A stretch of 64,000 nucleotides of DNA from a virus: IMG/VR virus record IMGVR_UViG_3300019458_000021, positions 173,380-237,379 of that record. One strand, given 5' to 3'. Every line of letters starts with the position of its first letter. The first letter of the stretch is position 1. Shown piece by piece: positions 24,423 through 34,382 of this stretch. The notes beneath the pieces were generated by a model that worked only from the letters and a program-made list of their open reading frames with translations, searched no databases and was not told where the DNA came from. A program made the translations under genes and the position numbers.

Positions 24423-26708
24423 ATGGCTGATTACATCATTAACTTCACCGACCCTATGAATGGTTCGTTCCTCATCAAACCGATGACGACGAACGGACCA
24501 GCGTCTCCGGCAGCAGTTACACCCCTCGACCCACAAGCGACTTCAGCAAATACATCGATTGTTCTACTCGGTAAAGGGATGTTTGAATATGGCGAACGTG
24601 TGGCAGAATCGTTCGTTCATATGTTGGAACATTTCGCGTTTCCGACGCCCCCAGCATATCCGATTCAGGGTCAAATTTGGTTTGATAATGGAACTCCTGG
24701 TCTGTTCGTCTATGACGGTGCAGTATGGAATCCAATTCTTGTTGGCAGTTTTCCGATTGCCGGCGATCTTGATATGGGTGGATTCAAGATCGAGAATCTT
24801 GGCGATCCTGATAGCGCCGACGATGCCGTTAACTTAGGATTTGCTGACACTCGATACGTGAACGTAACTGGTGATACAATGACAGGTACGTTGACTGTGT
24901 CGTCAGCAGACATCGTTTTGACAGGAGCAGGTTCGCAAATCACATTACCAAACGCACCTGTTGCTGCTACCGATGGTGTTAATAAAGCGTTTGTTGATGC
25001 ATTGACTTTGGACAGTTTGGTAGATGTTATCATCACGGTTCCTGTTCTTAACCAATTGTTGCGTTATAACGGTGTAAACTGGGTCAACGCAACAGTTCTC
25101 ATTCCAAGTGTTCTTGATGATCTGTCTGATGTTGCGATCACCGCTCCTGTTGTTGGTGATGTTCTGACATTCGACGGCTTGGTGTGGATTAACCAAGCGC
25201 CAGCTGCGTTTACAGATCGATATGTAACGGCTGGTGCAATGATCGGAACAACTCTGCAATTGTCGTTCTCAACAGCTGTCCCTTCACCAACGATCAACAT
25301 TGCTGGCATTGCGCCGGACGGTCATACTCATCTTGCACCACAGGTGCTGTACAACACGAATCAGCCAGACCCAACATGGGTCGGTCCACCACCAACATAT
25401 CCGTATCCGTTCTACAACGACAGCTACCTACGCGAATTGCTCATCACGACCGCAACGGGCTATCCAAATCCACAATTTCCGTATGGCCTCAACTTGCAGA
25501 CAATCATCAACACAACCGACCAGGCTCTATATCAGCTTGTGGATATTGATCGACAGGAAATTCTGCAGGGGGATGGCGCAACATCGCTGTTTACGATGCG
25601 GGGCCAGTATTTGGTCGGTCGTAACAAAGTTAAGATTTTCAACAACGGCGTCAAACAATACGCAAGCCAGCGCGCTGTTCTCAACGTGGAGTTCGAAACA
25701 CAAGTAGCACCAATTCAATCAATTAACGTTGGATCTGATACTGGTCTTGCCGACGGTACGTATTCATTTGATATCATCGTCAATGGTACATTGTTCACAG
25801 GTGTTACTGCACCAACTGTTACTGTTGCAGAGGACAGGGACGTTACGGCAGTTGATGGAACAGGAGGACCGTTAGGTCCTCTCACCACGACCGGAACAAC
25901 TTGGACGATTACCGATCCACTCGGCGATTTCGCTGACACACTTGGAATAGGTACAATTTTCACTGTGACGGGAGCTGGTCCGGGTAGCGGCACCTACGTT
26001 GTTTTGACAGCAACGTGGGATGGAATTGGCGAGACAGACATCGTCATTGATCCGTCGGGTCTTGGAGTACCTGGCATGTTTACAACTATTCCAATTGGCA
26101 CAACGGTCACGCTCGGTGTCACTACACTACGCAAACCATACTACTTCCAACAACTAAAAGAAGATCTCGATGTTAGCTTTGTGGCCAATGCGATTCCGGC
26201 GATTGTGTCATTTTACAACAGCACTCTATCGTTCGAATCAGAAGTTGTTGGAACCGGCTCGACTGTGTTTTATGTGCCCGTGGCGAATGACTTGTTTGAC
26301 GAAATGCTAACAGCCGGTGTTGTAACTCCAGACTTTGTTTACTCGGGTAGTATGGTGAGTATTGACGCAGCTGACAACACTGTCAGCCCAGACGAGTTCC
26401 AAGTAATTGGTGATTACACTGGTGCCTTTCCAACTGGTGTTCGCTTCATTGTGTTCGGTTCTATAGGCAATGACGATGAATACGTCACAGTAGCCAACGC
26501 AACTTTTGCTGCCGGTTTTACAACAATCTATGTGACCAACGGAGCGATTTCTGTCAACGAAGCAAGCGGCGCCGGTACGGGAGATATTTTCTTTGAGCGC
26601 ACACTTGCATATGACGAAGTTGGTACACCGAATAACAATTCCGATCAAATTCAGTTCACTGTTGCACCAGCCACCGGTGATCTAATCGAAGTATTGATTG
26701 CACCATAA
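24423..26708 (+). CDS. Tail fibre-like structural protein (761 aa)
   Basis: The N-terminus ADYIINFTDPM and the module NTSIVLLGKGMFEYGE ... PIQGQIWFDNG match the fibre protein at 10064. They are followed by the DTRYVNVTGDTMTG repeat, a middle with three V-L-[DN]-[QD]-L-[LS] repeats, and a C-terminal beta module (FIVFGSIGNDDEY ... NATFAAGFTTIYVTNG) that reappears in the protein at 34383. The length and modularity fit a side or long tail fibre subunit. It is preceded by a late promoter. Confidence 0.8.
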   Translation: MADYIINFTDPMNGSFLIKPMTTNGPASPAAVTPLDPQATSANTSIVLLGKGMFEYGERVAESFVHMLEHFAFPTPPAYPIQGQIWFDNGTPGLFVYDGAVWNPILVGSFPIAGDLDMGGFKIENLGDPDSADDAVNLGFADTRYVNVTGDTMTGTLTVSSADIVLTGAGSQITLPNAPVAATDGVNKAFVDALTLDSLVDVIITVPVLNQLLRYNGVNWVNATVLIPSVLDDLSDVAITAPVVGDVLTFDGLVWINQAPAAFTDRYVTAGAMIGTTLQLSFSTAVPSPTINIAGIAPDGHTHLAPQVLYNTNQPDPTWVGPPPTYPYPFYNDSYLRELLITTATGYPNPQFPYGLNLQTIINTTDQALYQLVDIDRQEILQGDGATSLFTMRGQYLVGRNKVKIFNNGVKQYASQRAVLNVEFETQVAPIQSINVGSDTGLADGTYSFDIIVNGTLFTGVTAPTVTVAEDRDVTAVDGTGGPLGPLTTTGTTWTITDPLGDFADTLGIGTIFTVTGAGPGSGTYVVLTATWDGIGETDIVIDPSGLGVPGMFTTIPIGTTVTLGVTTLRKPYYFQQLKEDLDVSFVANAIPAIVSFYNSTLSFESEVVGTGSTVFYVPVANDLFDEMLTAGVVTPDFVYSGSMVSIDAADNTVSPDEFQVIGDYTGAFPTGVRFIVFGSIGNDDEYVTVANATFAAGFTTIYVTNGAISVNEASGAGTGDIFFERTLAYDEVGTPNNNSDQIQFTVAPATGDLIEVLIAP

Positions 26709-26717
26709 GGATAGGTC

Positions 26718-29700
26718 ATGACATCATCATTTGACATCATCAAAGCGGACGGTTCAACATTCACGATCTACGCGTTAGAAGGCGACGGCTCGAGCAATCT
26801 TTCACTCCCACGACAAGTACTCAGTGCGGTGCTGTCTGGTGGCGCAGGTGTAAACTACTTTGAACTTGGTGATGATCTCACGTACCGATTTGTACCAGGG
26901 TTCACCTTCAACGTTATCATTCTTGATCCACTGTCCTTCCCACCGACCGCAAACGAAGGAACGTATACGGTCGTAACATCATCATATGTTGGGAACGTTA
27001 CACGAGTTACAGTTGCTCAAACGATTCCTCGCGGATTCTTTACAATCAACGGAGTGACAATCGGTTCCCAAACATGGCGAATCAGTGGTAATCATGCTGC
27101 TGAATTTGGCGCTGGTACAAGTATCATTGTCACAAACAACTCTGGTAATGGGAACAGTGTATATACTGTTGTATCGGCAACGGTTGTTGGTCCGAATACT
27201 GAAATCGTAGTATTGCAAACAATTCCTGGTGCTTCAGCTGGTGTTGCCGTCGTACAATTTTTTGCGGCTCCTGTTTTCACACCTGCCACAACACTCGGAA
27301 TTACTGCTGGTTTGTATGATATCCGTCTTGCTATCGACGGTGGTGCTTCCTCGATATATACAGTGACCGCCACGGGCACTGACACTATGGCGTCAATGGC
27401 TGCTCTTCTAACAACAATAACAGGTCTGACTGTTACTGTTGCAAATAATTACTTCACATTTACAAGCGGTACAACAGGTACTGGTTCGTCTGTTGCTGTC
27501 GTAACACCAACTGCTGGCATAAATCCGGACTTATTCGCTGCTATTGATATAGCAAAAACAGCAACACATACGTCCATTAGTACACAAGGCCGCGCTGCAT
27601 CATCTGGTGATGGTTTACTAACTGTTAACTCCTACGACATTGTTGGCGTTGTTCCAGGTGTTGGAGGCACTTGGACTATAGCCGGCAACACCGCATCACG
27701 ATTCCCGATTGGCTCTGGATTTGCCGTTTCTGGCAACTCTGCAGGGGATGGTAACTATTCTGTGGCATCAGCAACCAACGTTGGCGCAGACACGGATATT
27801 GTTGTCACGGCAACTATTCCATTGTTGTCCGACACGACAGGTGCAGTTCTTGTTGGAAACATTCCACTTGGTCATATTCAATATCACTTGACCGTTGCCG
27901 ATGCTGGCATCAACACGTCGTTCGACCTGCTTGGTAAAGGAATGCCAAACTGGGGCGCAACATTCCAAGGTGACATTGTTCGAGCTCTTGAAAACCATGC
28001 CGCTTCAACGCCACCTGCAGCACCTATGTCTGGTCAATTATGGTATGACACTGGCGCAGCAACCTTGAATCTGTTTGCATCAACGATCTATGATATTGTT
28101 GCCGTCGACACCGTAGGTCCTGTATATGTGTGGACAATTTCTGGTAACCATGCTGCTACTTTCTCGACACTTAACGCTCGATTTGCAGTGTTTGGTAACA
28201 CTGGTATCAATGAAGCAAACATCGCCGTTCCGGGCACATATTCCGCTTCGTCGGTGTATCAGATTTTGTCTGCTGTAAACGTTGGTCCAAACACAGAAAT
28301 TACAATCAATACAACTGTATCTCCTCCTCTTTCAAACTCGATCCCAAGCGATGCAACCGGTGACGGTAAGTTATATTTGATGAGTGATTGGCACGAAATT
28401 GCGTTGACGGAGAATGTTCTAACGTTAGATTGGAAAAATTCTGTCCGCGCAGCAACAACAGCAGCACTGCCAGCAGTGACATACAACAACGGACTTTCAG
28501 GTGTTGGTGCAACACTTACAGCAACCGCTAACGGTGCTCTCCCCGCACAGGACGGTGTTTCTCTTGCTTTGAACGAACGATTGTTGGTTAAGAATCAAGC
28601 AAGTGGACTGCAAAATGGTATCTATACCGTAACACAACTCGGCGATGGCGGCAATCCTTTCATTCTCACACGAGCTGTAGATGCTGATACAAATGCTGAT
28701 GTAACAGCTGGAATGGCGATGGTTATTGAAGAGGGAGCAACATATAATGATGCAGCTTTCTTCTTGGGAACAAACAATCCAATCACCGTCGGCACAACCG
28801 CATTGATGTTTGTTCAGTTGACAGCATCAATTGCTGCGCCAGTCAATGAGATTGTTTACGGCACTGGCGTCGGTGTGACATCTGAGGCAGATTTCACGTG
28901 GGATCCGACGACAGACACCTTGATGCTTGGAGGTGTTGGTGATTTAGGCACAATTACTAACGGTGATGGTGGAACAATTGAATTCGACGCTGGCGTGATT
29001 CGCCTAACGGGCGACAACGGCGATTTCATCGAAATTGGCGCAAGTATCAATCTTACCGGTGTTGCAGGCACAACCGGTTCAACAATCACAATTGCAGCCG
29101 GAGATTCGTCCGTTGCTGCTGGCGGAACAGTTGCCATTGTTGGTGGTGATGCAACACTTGTTGCAGGTGGTCCTGTAACGATTACAGGTGGTACTGGTGG
29201 TACAAGTCTTGGTACCGGCACTGGTGGTGCTGTATCGATTACTGGTGGTACAGCAGGCGCTAACTTGACAAATGGTGGTGCTGTCAATATCCGAGGTGGT
29301 TCAGGTGGTGTAGTTGGCGTTAGTGGTGGTGGTGCTGTTAACATCACTGCGGGTGATGGTGTCGGAGCAACCGGAGGCGGCGGTGGTTCTGTCGTACTTA
29401 CTGGTGGTACGCCAACCATTCTTGGTATTGGAGGTGGCGTTTTAATTCAAGGAGCACAAGGTCTTGGCCTTGGAAATGGCAGCGGTGGTGTTGTACTTGT
29501 TGGTGCTAATGGTGCTGTAGCAGGCGGTAACGGTGGCTCTATTTCGATTACAGCTGGCACAGCAACAAGTGTATTCACAGCCGGAACTCTCTCTTTGACA
29601 GCAGGCGGTGGGGGAACAACAACGGTCGGTGGTGCAGTAACAATCACTGGTGGTCCAGGCGGTACAGTGTCAGGCACTGGCGGTGCAGTAACAATCACTG

Positions 29701-31052
29701 GTGGTATACCAACAAGTGGTGCCGGTGGTGCGGTAACACTACAAGGTGCTAACTCAGCAACTGGTTTCCAAGGAGGCAATGCAACACTGCAAGGTGGACG
29801 AGGTGGTTCAACCAATACCGGTGGAAACGCTGTAATCACAGGCGGCCTTGGTGGTACGACAAGTGGTGCAGGTGGCAACGTTCTCATCACTGGTGGTACA
29901 CCAACAAGTGGTGCAGGTGGCCTTGTCGTCATAGCAGCCGGTAACGCAACTGGTTCAGCAACTGGTGGAGATGCTTCGCTAGCGGGTGGTACAGGTGGTA
30001 CAACCGGCACTGCCGGAACTGTAACAATCATTGGCGGTGCAGGTGGATCAACTTCAGGCAACGGTGGTAGTGCTACTCTTCGTGGTGGATCTCCGAGCAA
30101 CGGTAACGGTGGTAGTGTTATTATTCTTGGTGCAACAGCAGCGGGAACTGGTGCTGGAGGCGATGTATCGATTACAGGTGGCAACGCATCGACAACCGGC
30201 GAAGGTGGTGACATCACACTCACAGCGGGCAACGGTGCTACATCAAGAGGTGGCATTGTTACTCTCAACGGTGGTACAAATCCATTTGCTGGCACCGTCA
30301 ATGCCATCTCAATCAACGGAGGATCAGCAACAAATGCTGGTTCTCTTGGAAACGCTGTTCAAATCAACGGTGGCTCACATACAACCAATCAAGGTGGTAC
30401 GGTAAGCCTTACTGGTGGCACAGGTGGTACATCTGGAACAGGTGGAACCGTAAGTTTGACAGGTGGTACACCTGGTTCAACGTCAACAGGTGGTGCGATA
30501 TCGATTGCTGGCGGTCCTGGTGGATCGACATCCGGTGCAGGTGGATCAATTACACTTATAGGTGGTATTCCGACTGATGGAAACGGCGGAAGTATCACAA
30601 TCACTGGTCGAAATGCCGTTGGTACAAACCGTGACGGTGGTAACGTCACACTTACACCTGGCACTGCAACAGGCTCAGGAACAGCTGGTAGAGTGATTAT
30701 CAATGGTCCTGCTAAGCTTGGACCATTTGCTGAAACGTTTGCAAGTCCATCAATTTCTGCTGGTACGTTGACATTGGATCTCACCACAGCAAATACGTTT
30801 AGTGTGTCACTGAACCAAAACATTACCACACTCAATATCAACAATCCACAAGCATCAAGTGCACATGGCTTTTCAATCATCTTCACAGCTGACGGAACAT
30901 TGCGAACAATTACATGGCCGGGTAGTGTCAAGTGGGCAGGAGGTACTGCACCAACTATGACTGCGACAGCAGGAAAGGTTGATATTTTGACATTCTTTAC
31001 GGTTGATGGTGGAACTAACTGGTACGGTGTGGTCTCCGGTCAAAACTTTTAA
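26718..31052 (+). CDS. Giant Gly-rich repeat fibre/adhesin protein (1,444 aa)
   Basis: Residues 1-400 hold several copies of a beta module (TISGNHAA-x-F ... YTVVSATVVGPNTEIVV). The shared docking module NTSFDLLGKGMPNWG ... MSGQLWYDTG follows near 400-440. From about 795 to 1315 there is an uninterrupted Gly-rich array of T-I-T-G-G-T-x-G-G type units, then a beta C-terminal domain ending in WYGVVSGQNF. Comparable Gly-rich polyglycine-sandwich adhesins occur at fibre tips of some T4-like phages, though not usually at this size. It is probably the receptor-binding or decoration fibre. Very long antisense frames over it are composition artefacts. Confidence 0.8.
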   Translation: MTSSFDIIKADGSTFTIYALEGDGSSNLSLPRQVLSAVLSGGAGVNYFELGDDLTYRFVPGFTFNVIILDPLSFPPTANEGTYTVVTSSYVGNVTRVTVAQTIPRGFFTINGVTIGSQTWRISGNHAAEFGAGTSIIVTNNSGNGNSVYTVVSATVVGPNTEIVVLQTIPGASAGVAVVQFFAAPVFTPATTLGITAGLYDIRLAIDGGASSIYTVTATGTDTMASMAALLTTITGLTVTVANNYFTFTSGTTGTGSSVAVVTPTAGINPDLFAAIDIAKTATHTSISTQGRAASSGDGLLTVNSYDIVGVVPGVGGTWTIAGNTASRFPIGSGFAVSGNSAGDGNYSVASATNVGADTDIVVTATIPLLSDTTGAVLVGNIPLGHIQYHLTVADAGINTSFDLLGKGMPNWGATFQGDIVRALENHAASTPPAAPMSGQLWYDTGAATLNLFASTIYDIVAVDTVGPVYVWTISGNHAATFSTLNARFAVFGNTGINEANIAVPGTYSASSVYQILSAVNVGPNTEITINTTVSPPLSNSIPSDATGDGKLYLMSDWHEIALTENVLTLDWKNSVRAATTAALPAVTYNNGLSGVGATLTATANGALPAQDGVSLALNERLLVKNQASGLQNGIYTVTQLGDGGNPFILTRAVDADTNADVTAGMAMVIEEGATYNDAAFFLGTNNPITVGTTALMFVQLTASIAAPVNEIVYGTGVGVTSEADFTWDPTTDTLMLGGVGDLGTITNGDGGTIEFDAGVIRLTGDNGDFIEIGASINLTGVAGTTGSTITIAAGDSSVAAGGTVAIVGGDATLVAGGPVTITGGTGGTSLGTGTGGAVSITGGTAGANLTNGGAVNIRGGSGGVVGVSGGGAVNITAGDGVGATGGGGGSVVLTGGTPTILGIGGGVLIQGAQGLGLGNGSGGVVLVGANGAVAGGNGGSISITAGTATSVFTAGTLSLTAGGGGTTTVGGAVTITGGPGGTVSGTGGAVTITGGIPTSGAGGAVTLQGANSATGFQGGNATLQGGRGGSTNTGGNAVITGGLGGTTSGAGGNVLITGGTPTSGAGGLVVIAAGNATGSATGGDASLAGGTGGTTGTAGTVTIIGGAGGSTSGNGGSATLRGGSPSNGNGGSVIILGATAAGTGAGGDVSITGGNASTTGEGGDITLTAGNGATSRGGIVTLNGGTNPFAGTVNAISINGGSATNAGSLGNAVQINGGSHTTNQGGTVSLTGGTGGTSGTGGTVSLTGGTPGSTSTGGAISIAGGPGGSTSGAGGSITLIGGIPTDGNGGSITITGRNAVGTNRDGGNVTLTPGTATGSGTAGRVIINGPAKLGPFAETFASPSISAGTLTLDLTTANTFSVSLNQNITTLNINNPQASSAHGFSIIFTADGTLRTITWPGSVKWAGGTAPTMTATAGKVDILTFFTVDGGTNWYGVVSGQNF
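29100..30660 (+). repeat. Degenerate GGTGG-rich tandem array in fibre gene
   Basis: About 1.5 kb of imperfect 24-45 base units built on GGTGGTACA and ACTGGTGGT, encoding Gly-Gly-Thr/Ala-Val-Thr-Ile repeats. Nearly identical blocks recur (for example around 29636-29655 and 29684-29703), giving ample homology for unequal recombination and length variation. Confidence 0.85.
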
Positions 31053-31061
31053 TGGTGTAGC

Positions 31062-33287
31062 ATGACAATTGCTCGGTCATTCTTCAGGCAGGCTACAGGA
31101 AATTTACAGGGAGCAATGTTGTTTGGCTGGGGAAATGCTACCACAGCAGAAACAGGCACTGGTCTGGGATCAATCACAGGCATATTTGGTCAGTGGGCAA
31201 TGGCACCAATTTTTCCAATTGATAATCTTAGTTGGAACACATTGAGTGTCGGTGCTGCACACACCCTTGGAATTAAATCAGACGGCACGTTGTGGGCGTG
31301 GGGTGAAAATACAAACGGAGCACTTGGTGATGGAACTATAACATCAAGATCGTCCCCTGTGCAAATTGGAACGTCAAGTTGGTTATCTGTTAGTGCTGGT
31401 AATGCTAATAGTTTCGGTATTCGTCTTGACGGTGCATTATTCGCCTGGGGGACAAACACAAGTGGTCATCTAGGTACCGGCAACACAACAAACTTTTCAT
31501 CGCCAGTGCAAATTGGAACATCAAGTTGGTCAATGGTTAGTTCTGGTGAACTTTGGACTGCTGCACTTCGCAGTGATGGAGTTTTGTTTACCTGGGGCAA
31601 CGCTGGAGACGGTAAACTCGGTGACGGAACAATCACTAGTAAATCATCGCCCGTTCAAATCGGTGCATCAGTCTGGACGTCAGTTAGTGCTGGTTCACAC
31701 CACGGTGCATCTATTCGCTCAGATGGAGCTTTATTCACATGGGGTCGAGGCGTAAACGGACAACTAGGTGACGGAACGTCGGTTAGTAAGTCATCGCCAG
31801 TGCAAATCGGAACATCAAGTTGGAGCATAGTAGACGCTGGTCAAGATCACACAATGGGCATTAAAATAGATGCAACGCTTTGGGCTTGGGGTGCAGGCAC
31901 AAACGGAAAACTTGGTGATGGAACAACCGTTTCTAAATCTTCCCCTGTTCAAATTGGTACGTCTAGTTGGAATGCTGTTGCGGCTGGTCGTGAATTCACT
32001 TTCGCTATACGGTTAGATGGTATGCTGTTTTCTTGGGGTGAAAACGATAGTGGTTTGCCTGGACAACTTGCGAATTTGACATTCACAAACACTTCCTCCC
32101 CTGTTCAAGTTGCTTCAACAGCTAGTTGGACAATGGTGTCGACTGCTAGAACGACAAATGGAAACTCAGGCATGACTGGTGGAAAACGAACTAACGGTCA
32201 AATTTACATTTTTGGTAACGGTCCTGGTGGTGAGGAATTCGGATTCACCTATTGGGTCCCTGCTACTATTAGTCAAACACTGCCGTATCCATCCGCCTAT
32301 GCTGAACATCCAACATCTAGTGCACAAGCACGAAGCTGGAGTGTGATCAGCTCCGGTGACAACTGGAGTGTTGGCATTCGTTCTGATGGTAGTCTTTGGT
32401 CGTGGGGGACAAACACTAACGGGCAACTTGGAAATGGAACAACCGCTGCTACGTGGCCGCCTACACAAATCGGTGCGTCTAGTTGGACTGCTATAGCGGC
32501 TGGACCGAGTCATGTAGTTGCCATTCGTTCGGATGGTGGATTGTTTACCTGGGGTGCTAACGGTCAGGGACAACTTGGTGATGGATCAACAACAGCAAGA
32601 TCCTCACCAGCTCAAGTTGGTACTGAGAGTTGGGTTGTTGTTACTGCTGGAGGACATGGAACATTCGGTCATTTCTCTGGTGGCATAAGGATTGGTGGAG
32701 CCTTGTTTATGTGGGGCAGAAACAGCGAAGGTGCACTTGGTGATGGCACAACAACAAACAAATCGTCACCTGTGCAAATTGGAACATCGAGTTGGAATGC
32801 TGTTGCTACTGGTGATTTCCACACGGTTGCAATTCGATCAGGCGGCTCACTATTTGCATGGGGATTTAACGGCAGTGGACAAGTTGGTGATGGATCAACA
32901 ACAAACAGATCATCTCCTGTGCAAATTGGAACATCGAGTTGGAATGCTGTTGCAGCAGGCGAATCATTTACTGCTGCAATCCGAAACGGAGGTAATATTT
33001 TCACATGGGGCAACGGTGGAAATGGTCGTCTTGGTGATGGAACTATCGTTTCCAAGTCATCACCTGTGCAGATCGGAACCTCGGTGTGGACACAGATTAC
33101 GACCGGTTTCGCATATGTGCTTGCTATACGAAGCGACAACGCTCTCTTTGCATGGGGCAACAACGCAAGCGGACAACTTGGTGATGGAACGGTCACAAGC
33201 AGATCGTCCCCTGTACAGATTGGTTCTTCCTACCAATGGTCAAGAATTTCCGGTGGTATTGATAGTTCGCTTGCCGTTGCAACTTAA
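31062..33287 (+). CDS. Double RCC1-type beta-propeller protein (741 aa)
   Basis: Twelve clear ~50-residue RCC1 blades are visible, each with the consensus AIRSDG-x-LF-x-WG ... GQLGDGT ... SSPVQIGTSSW. Six lie before and six after a degenerate ~70-residue stretch (about 350-425), with half-blades at each end (LFGWGN near residue 24; SSLAVAT at the C-terminus). This arrangement suggests two seven-bladed propellers closed by split blades. RCC1 folds bind proteins or glycans. Between two fibre genes, a receptor-binding or fibre-tip role is likely. It follows the Gly-rich gene by 9 bases. Confidence 0.85.
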   Translation: MTIARSFFRQATGNLQGAMLFGWGNATTAETGTGLGSITGIFGQWAMAPIFPIDNLSWNTLSVGAAHTLGIKSDGTLWAWGENTNGALGDGTITSRSSPVQIGTSSWLSVSAGNANSFGIRLDGALFAWGTNTSGHLGTGNTTNFSSPVQIGTSSWSMVSSGELWTAALRSDGVLFTWGNAGDGKLGDGTITSKSSPVQIGASVWTSVSAGSHHGASIRSDGALFTWGRGVNGQLGDGTSVSKSSPVQIGTSSWSIVDAGQDHTMGIKIDATLWAWGAGTNGKLGDGTTVSKSSPVQIGTSSWNAVAAGREFTFAIRLDGMLFSWGENDSGLPGQLANLTFTNTSSPVQVASTASWTMVSTARTTNGNSGMTGGKRTNGQIYIFGNGPGGEEFGFTYWVPATISQTLPYPSAYAEHPTSSAQARSWSVISSGDNWSVGIRSDGSLWSWGTNTNGQLGNGTTAATWPPTQIGASSWTAIAAGPSHVVAIRSDGGLFTWGANGQGQLGDGSTTARSSPAQVGTESWVVVTAGGHGTFGHFSGGIRIGGALFMWGRNSEGALGDGTTTNKSSPVQIGTSSWNAVATGDFHTVAIRSGGSLFAWGFNGSGQVGDGSTTNRSSPVQIGTSSWNAVAAGESFTAAIRNGGNIFTWGNGGNGRLGDGTIVSKSSPVQIGTSVWTQITTGFAYVLAIRSDNALFAWGNNASGQLGDGTVTSRSSPVQIGSSYQWSRISGGIDSSLAVAT

Positions 33288-33301
33288 ATTGTGTAGGCTG
33301 T

Positions 33302-34372
33302 TTGAAAAACAACTACAACCCTATGCACCCCATTGACAAACAACTTGATCACATGCTTCACGGACGTTTTGGACGTGGATGGCAAATTTCAGAAAACCTC
33401 GACAAAACAATGCCCGATGATGCACGACATCTGTTTAATCGAGGTTGGTTCCTACTCAATCAAGGGAAATTTCAAGAAGGCTATCAGACTCTCGAAGCTG
33501 GTCGCTTTTTGAATGTCTACGGTTCTGGACATATAGGCACACAAAAACCAATCTGGAATCCTGCAGAAATGTCCCTCGCAGGGAAACGTGTGATTCTGGC
33601 TCTCGAGGGCGGCTATGGTGATGAGTTAATCAATATTCGATTTGCAACACCACTTGCGGAGCGAGGTGCAACTGTTATAGTTCGTGCAAGTGAAGCGGTC
33701 CATTGTTTGATTAAACGTGTCAAGGGCGTTTCGGAAATTATTACACCTTATCAAGTTCGAGATGTTCATCACGATTGTTGGATTCCTGGATTCAGTGCTG
33801 CTTGGTTGCTCGGTTACGATTACTCAACCTTGATCAATGCTCCGTACCTTACACCACATCCTCAATCGGTTGAAATTTGGAAGAACGTGATTAAAACCGA
33901 TAAACTCAAAGTTGGCATTCGATGGAGCGGAAATCCAAAGTTTGAACATCAGCAATTCCGTCGGTTTCCTGTTGAACCTCTACTTGCATTGTCTGCATAC
34001 CAAAACGCACAGTTATACAGTCTTCAACGTGATAATGACTTGTTGGACCTTCCGAACAACATTGTCGATTTGCAACACTTGTTAATATCGTGGGAAGACA
34101 CAACTGCTGCAATTGCGAATATGGATTTGGTGATCTCCTCGTGCACAGCAGTCGCTCATCTTGCGGCAGCAATGGGTAAACCAACATGGGTTCTTGTTCC
34201 AATTCTACCGTATCACATCTGGACATATAAAGCACCAGAATCACGTTCTTCTCCATGGTATGGAGACAACGTTCGGCTTTTCCGACAAGCAAAGTATGAG
34301 TCGTGGGAAAAGCCGTTTAAGATGCTACACAAGCAGTTTGGCCAATGGATAAATACGACGAAATCCTCATAG
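33302..34372 (+). CDS. Glycosyltransferase family 9-like protein with N-terminal TPR
   Basis: Residues ~35-65 look like a TPR unit (ARHLFNRGWFLLNQGKFQEGY). The rest matches the GT-B heptosyltransferase-like fold: ILALEGGYGDELINIRFA (first Rossmann loop), KVGIRWSGNPKFEHQQFR, LYSLQRDNDL, then the donor-site run ANMDLVISSCTAVAHLAAAMGKP and SPWYGDNVRLFRQ. Such proteins in phage fibre operons may glycosylate fibre proteins. The frame starts with TTG at 33302 (AGG six bases upstream); ATG at 33323 is the alternative. Confidence 0.75.
   Translation: MKNNYNPMHPIDKQLDHMLHGRFGRGWQISENLDKTMPDDARHLFNRGWFLLNQGKFQEGYQTLEAGRFLNVYGSGHIGTQKPIWNPAEMSLAGKRVILALEGGYGDELINIRFATPLAERGATVIVRASEAVHCLIKRVKGVSEIITPYQVRDVHHDCWIPGFSAAWLLGYDYSTLINAPYLTPHPQSVEIWKNVIKTDKLKVGIRWSGNPKFEHQQFRRFPVEPLLALSAYQNAQLYSLQRDNDLLDLPNNIVDLQHLLISWEDTTAAIANMDLVISSCTAVAHLAAAMGKPTWVLVPILPYHIWTYKAPESRSSPWYGDNVRLFRQAKYESWEKPFKMLHKQFGQWINTTKSS
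34348..34355 (+). promoter_or_regulatory. T4-type late promoter GATAAATA
   Basis: GATAAATA at 34348-34355 inside the last codons of the glycosyltransferase gene, 28 bases before the ATG at 34383. Confidence 0.6.
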
Positions 34373-34382
34373 GCTGACCATT

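Noticed and set aside
28856-30931. Three very long minus-strand ORFs (up to 289 codons) opposite the Gly-rich fibre gene
   Set aside because: They are Pro/Val-rich mirror images of the Gly-Thr repeats, without ribosome sites. The GGTGGT composition removes stop codons on the other strand.
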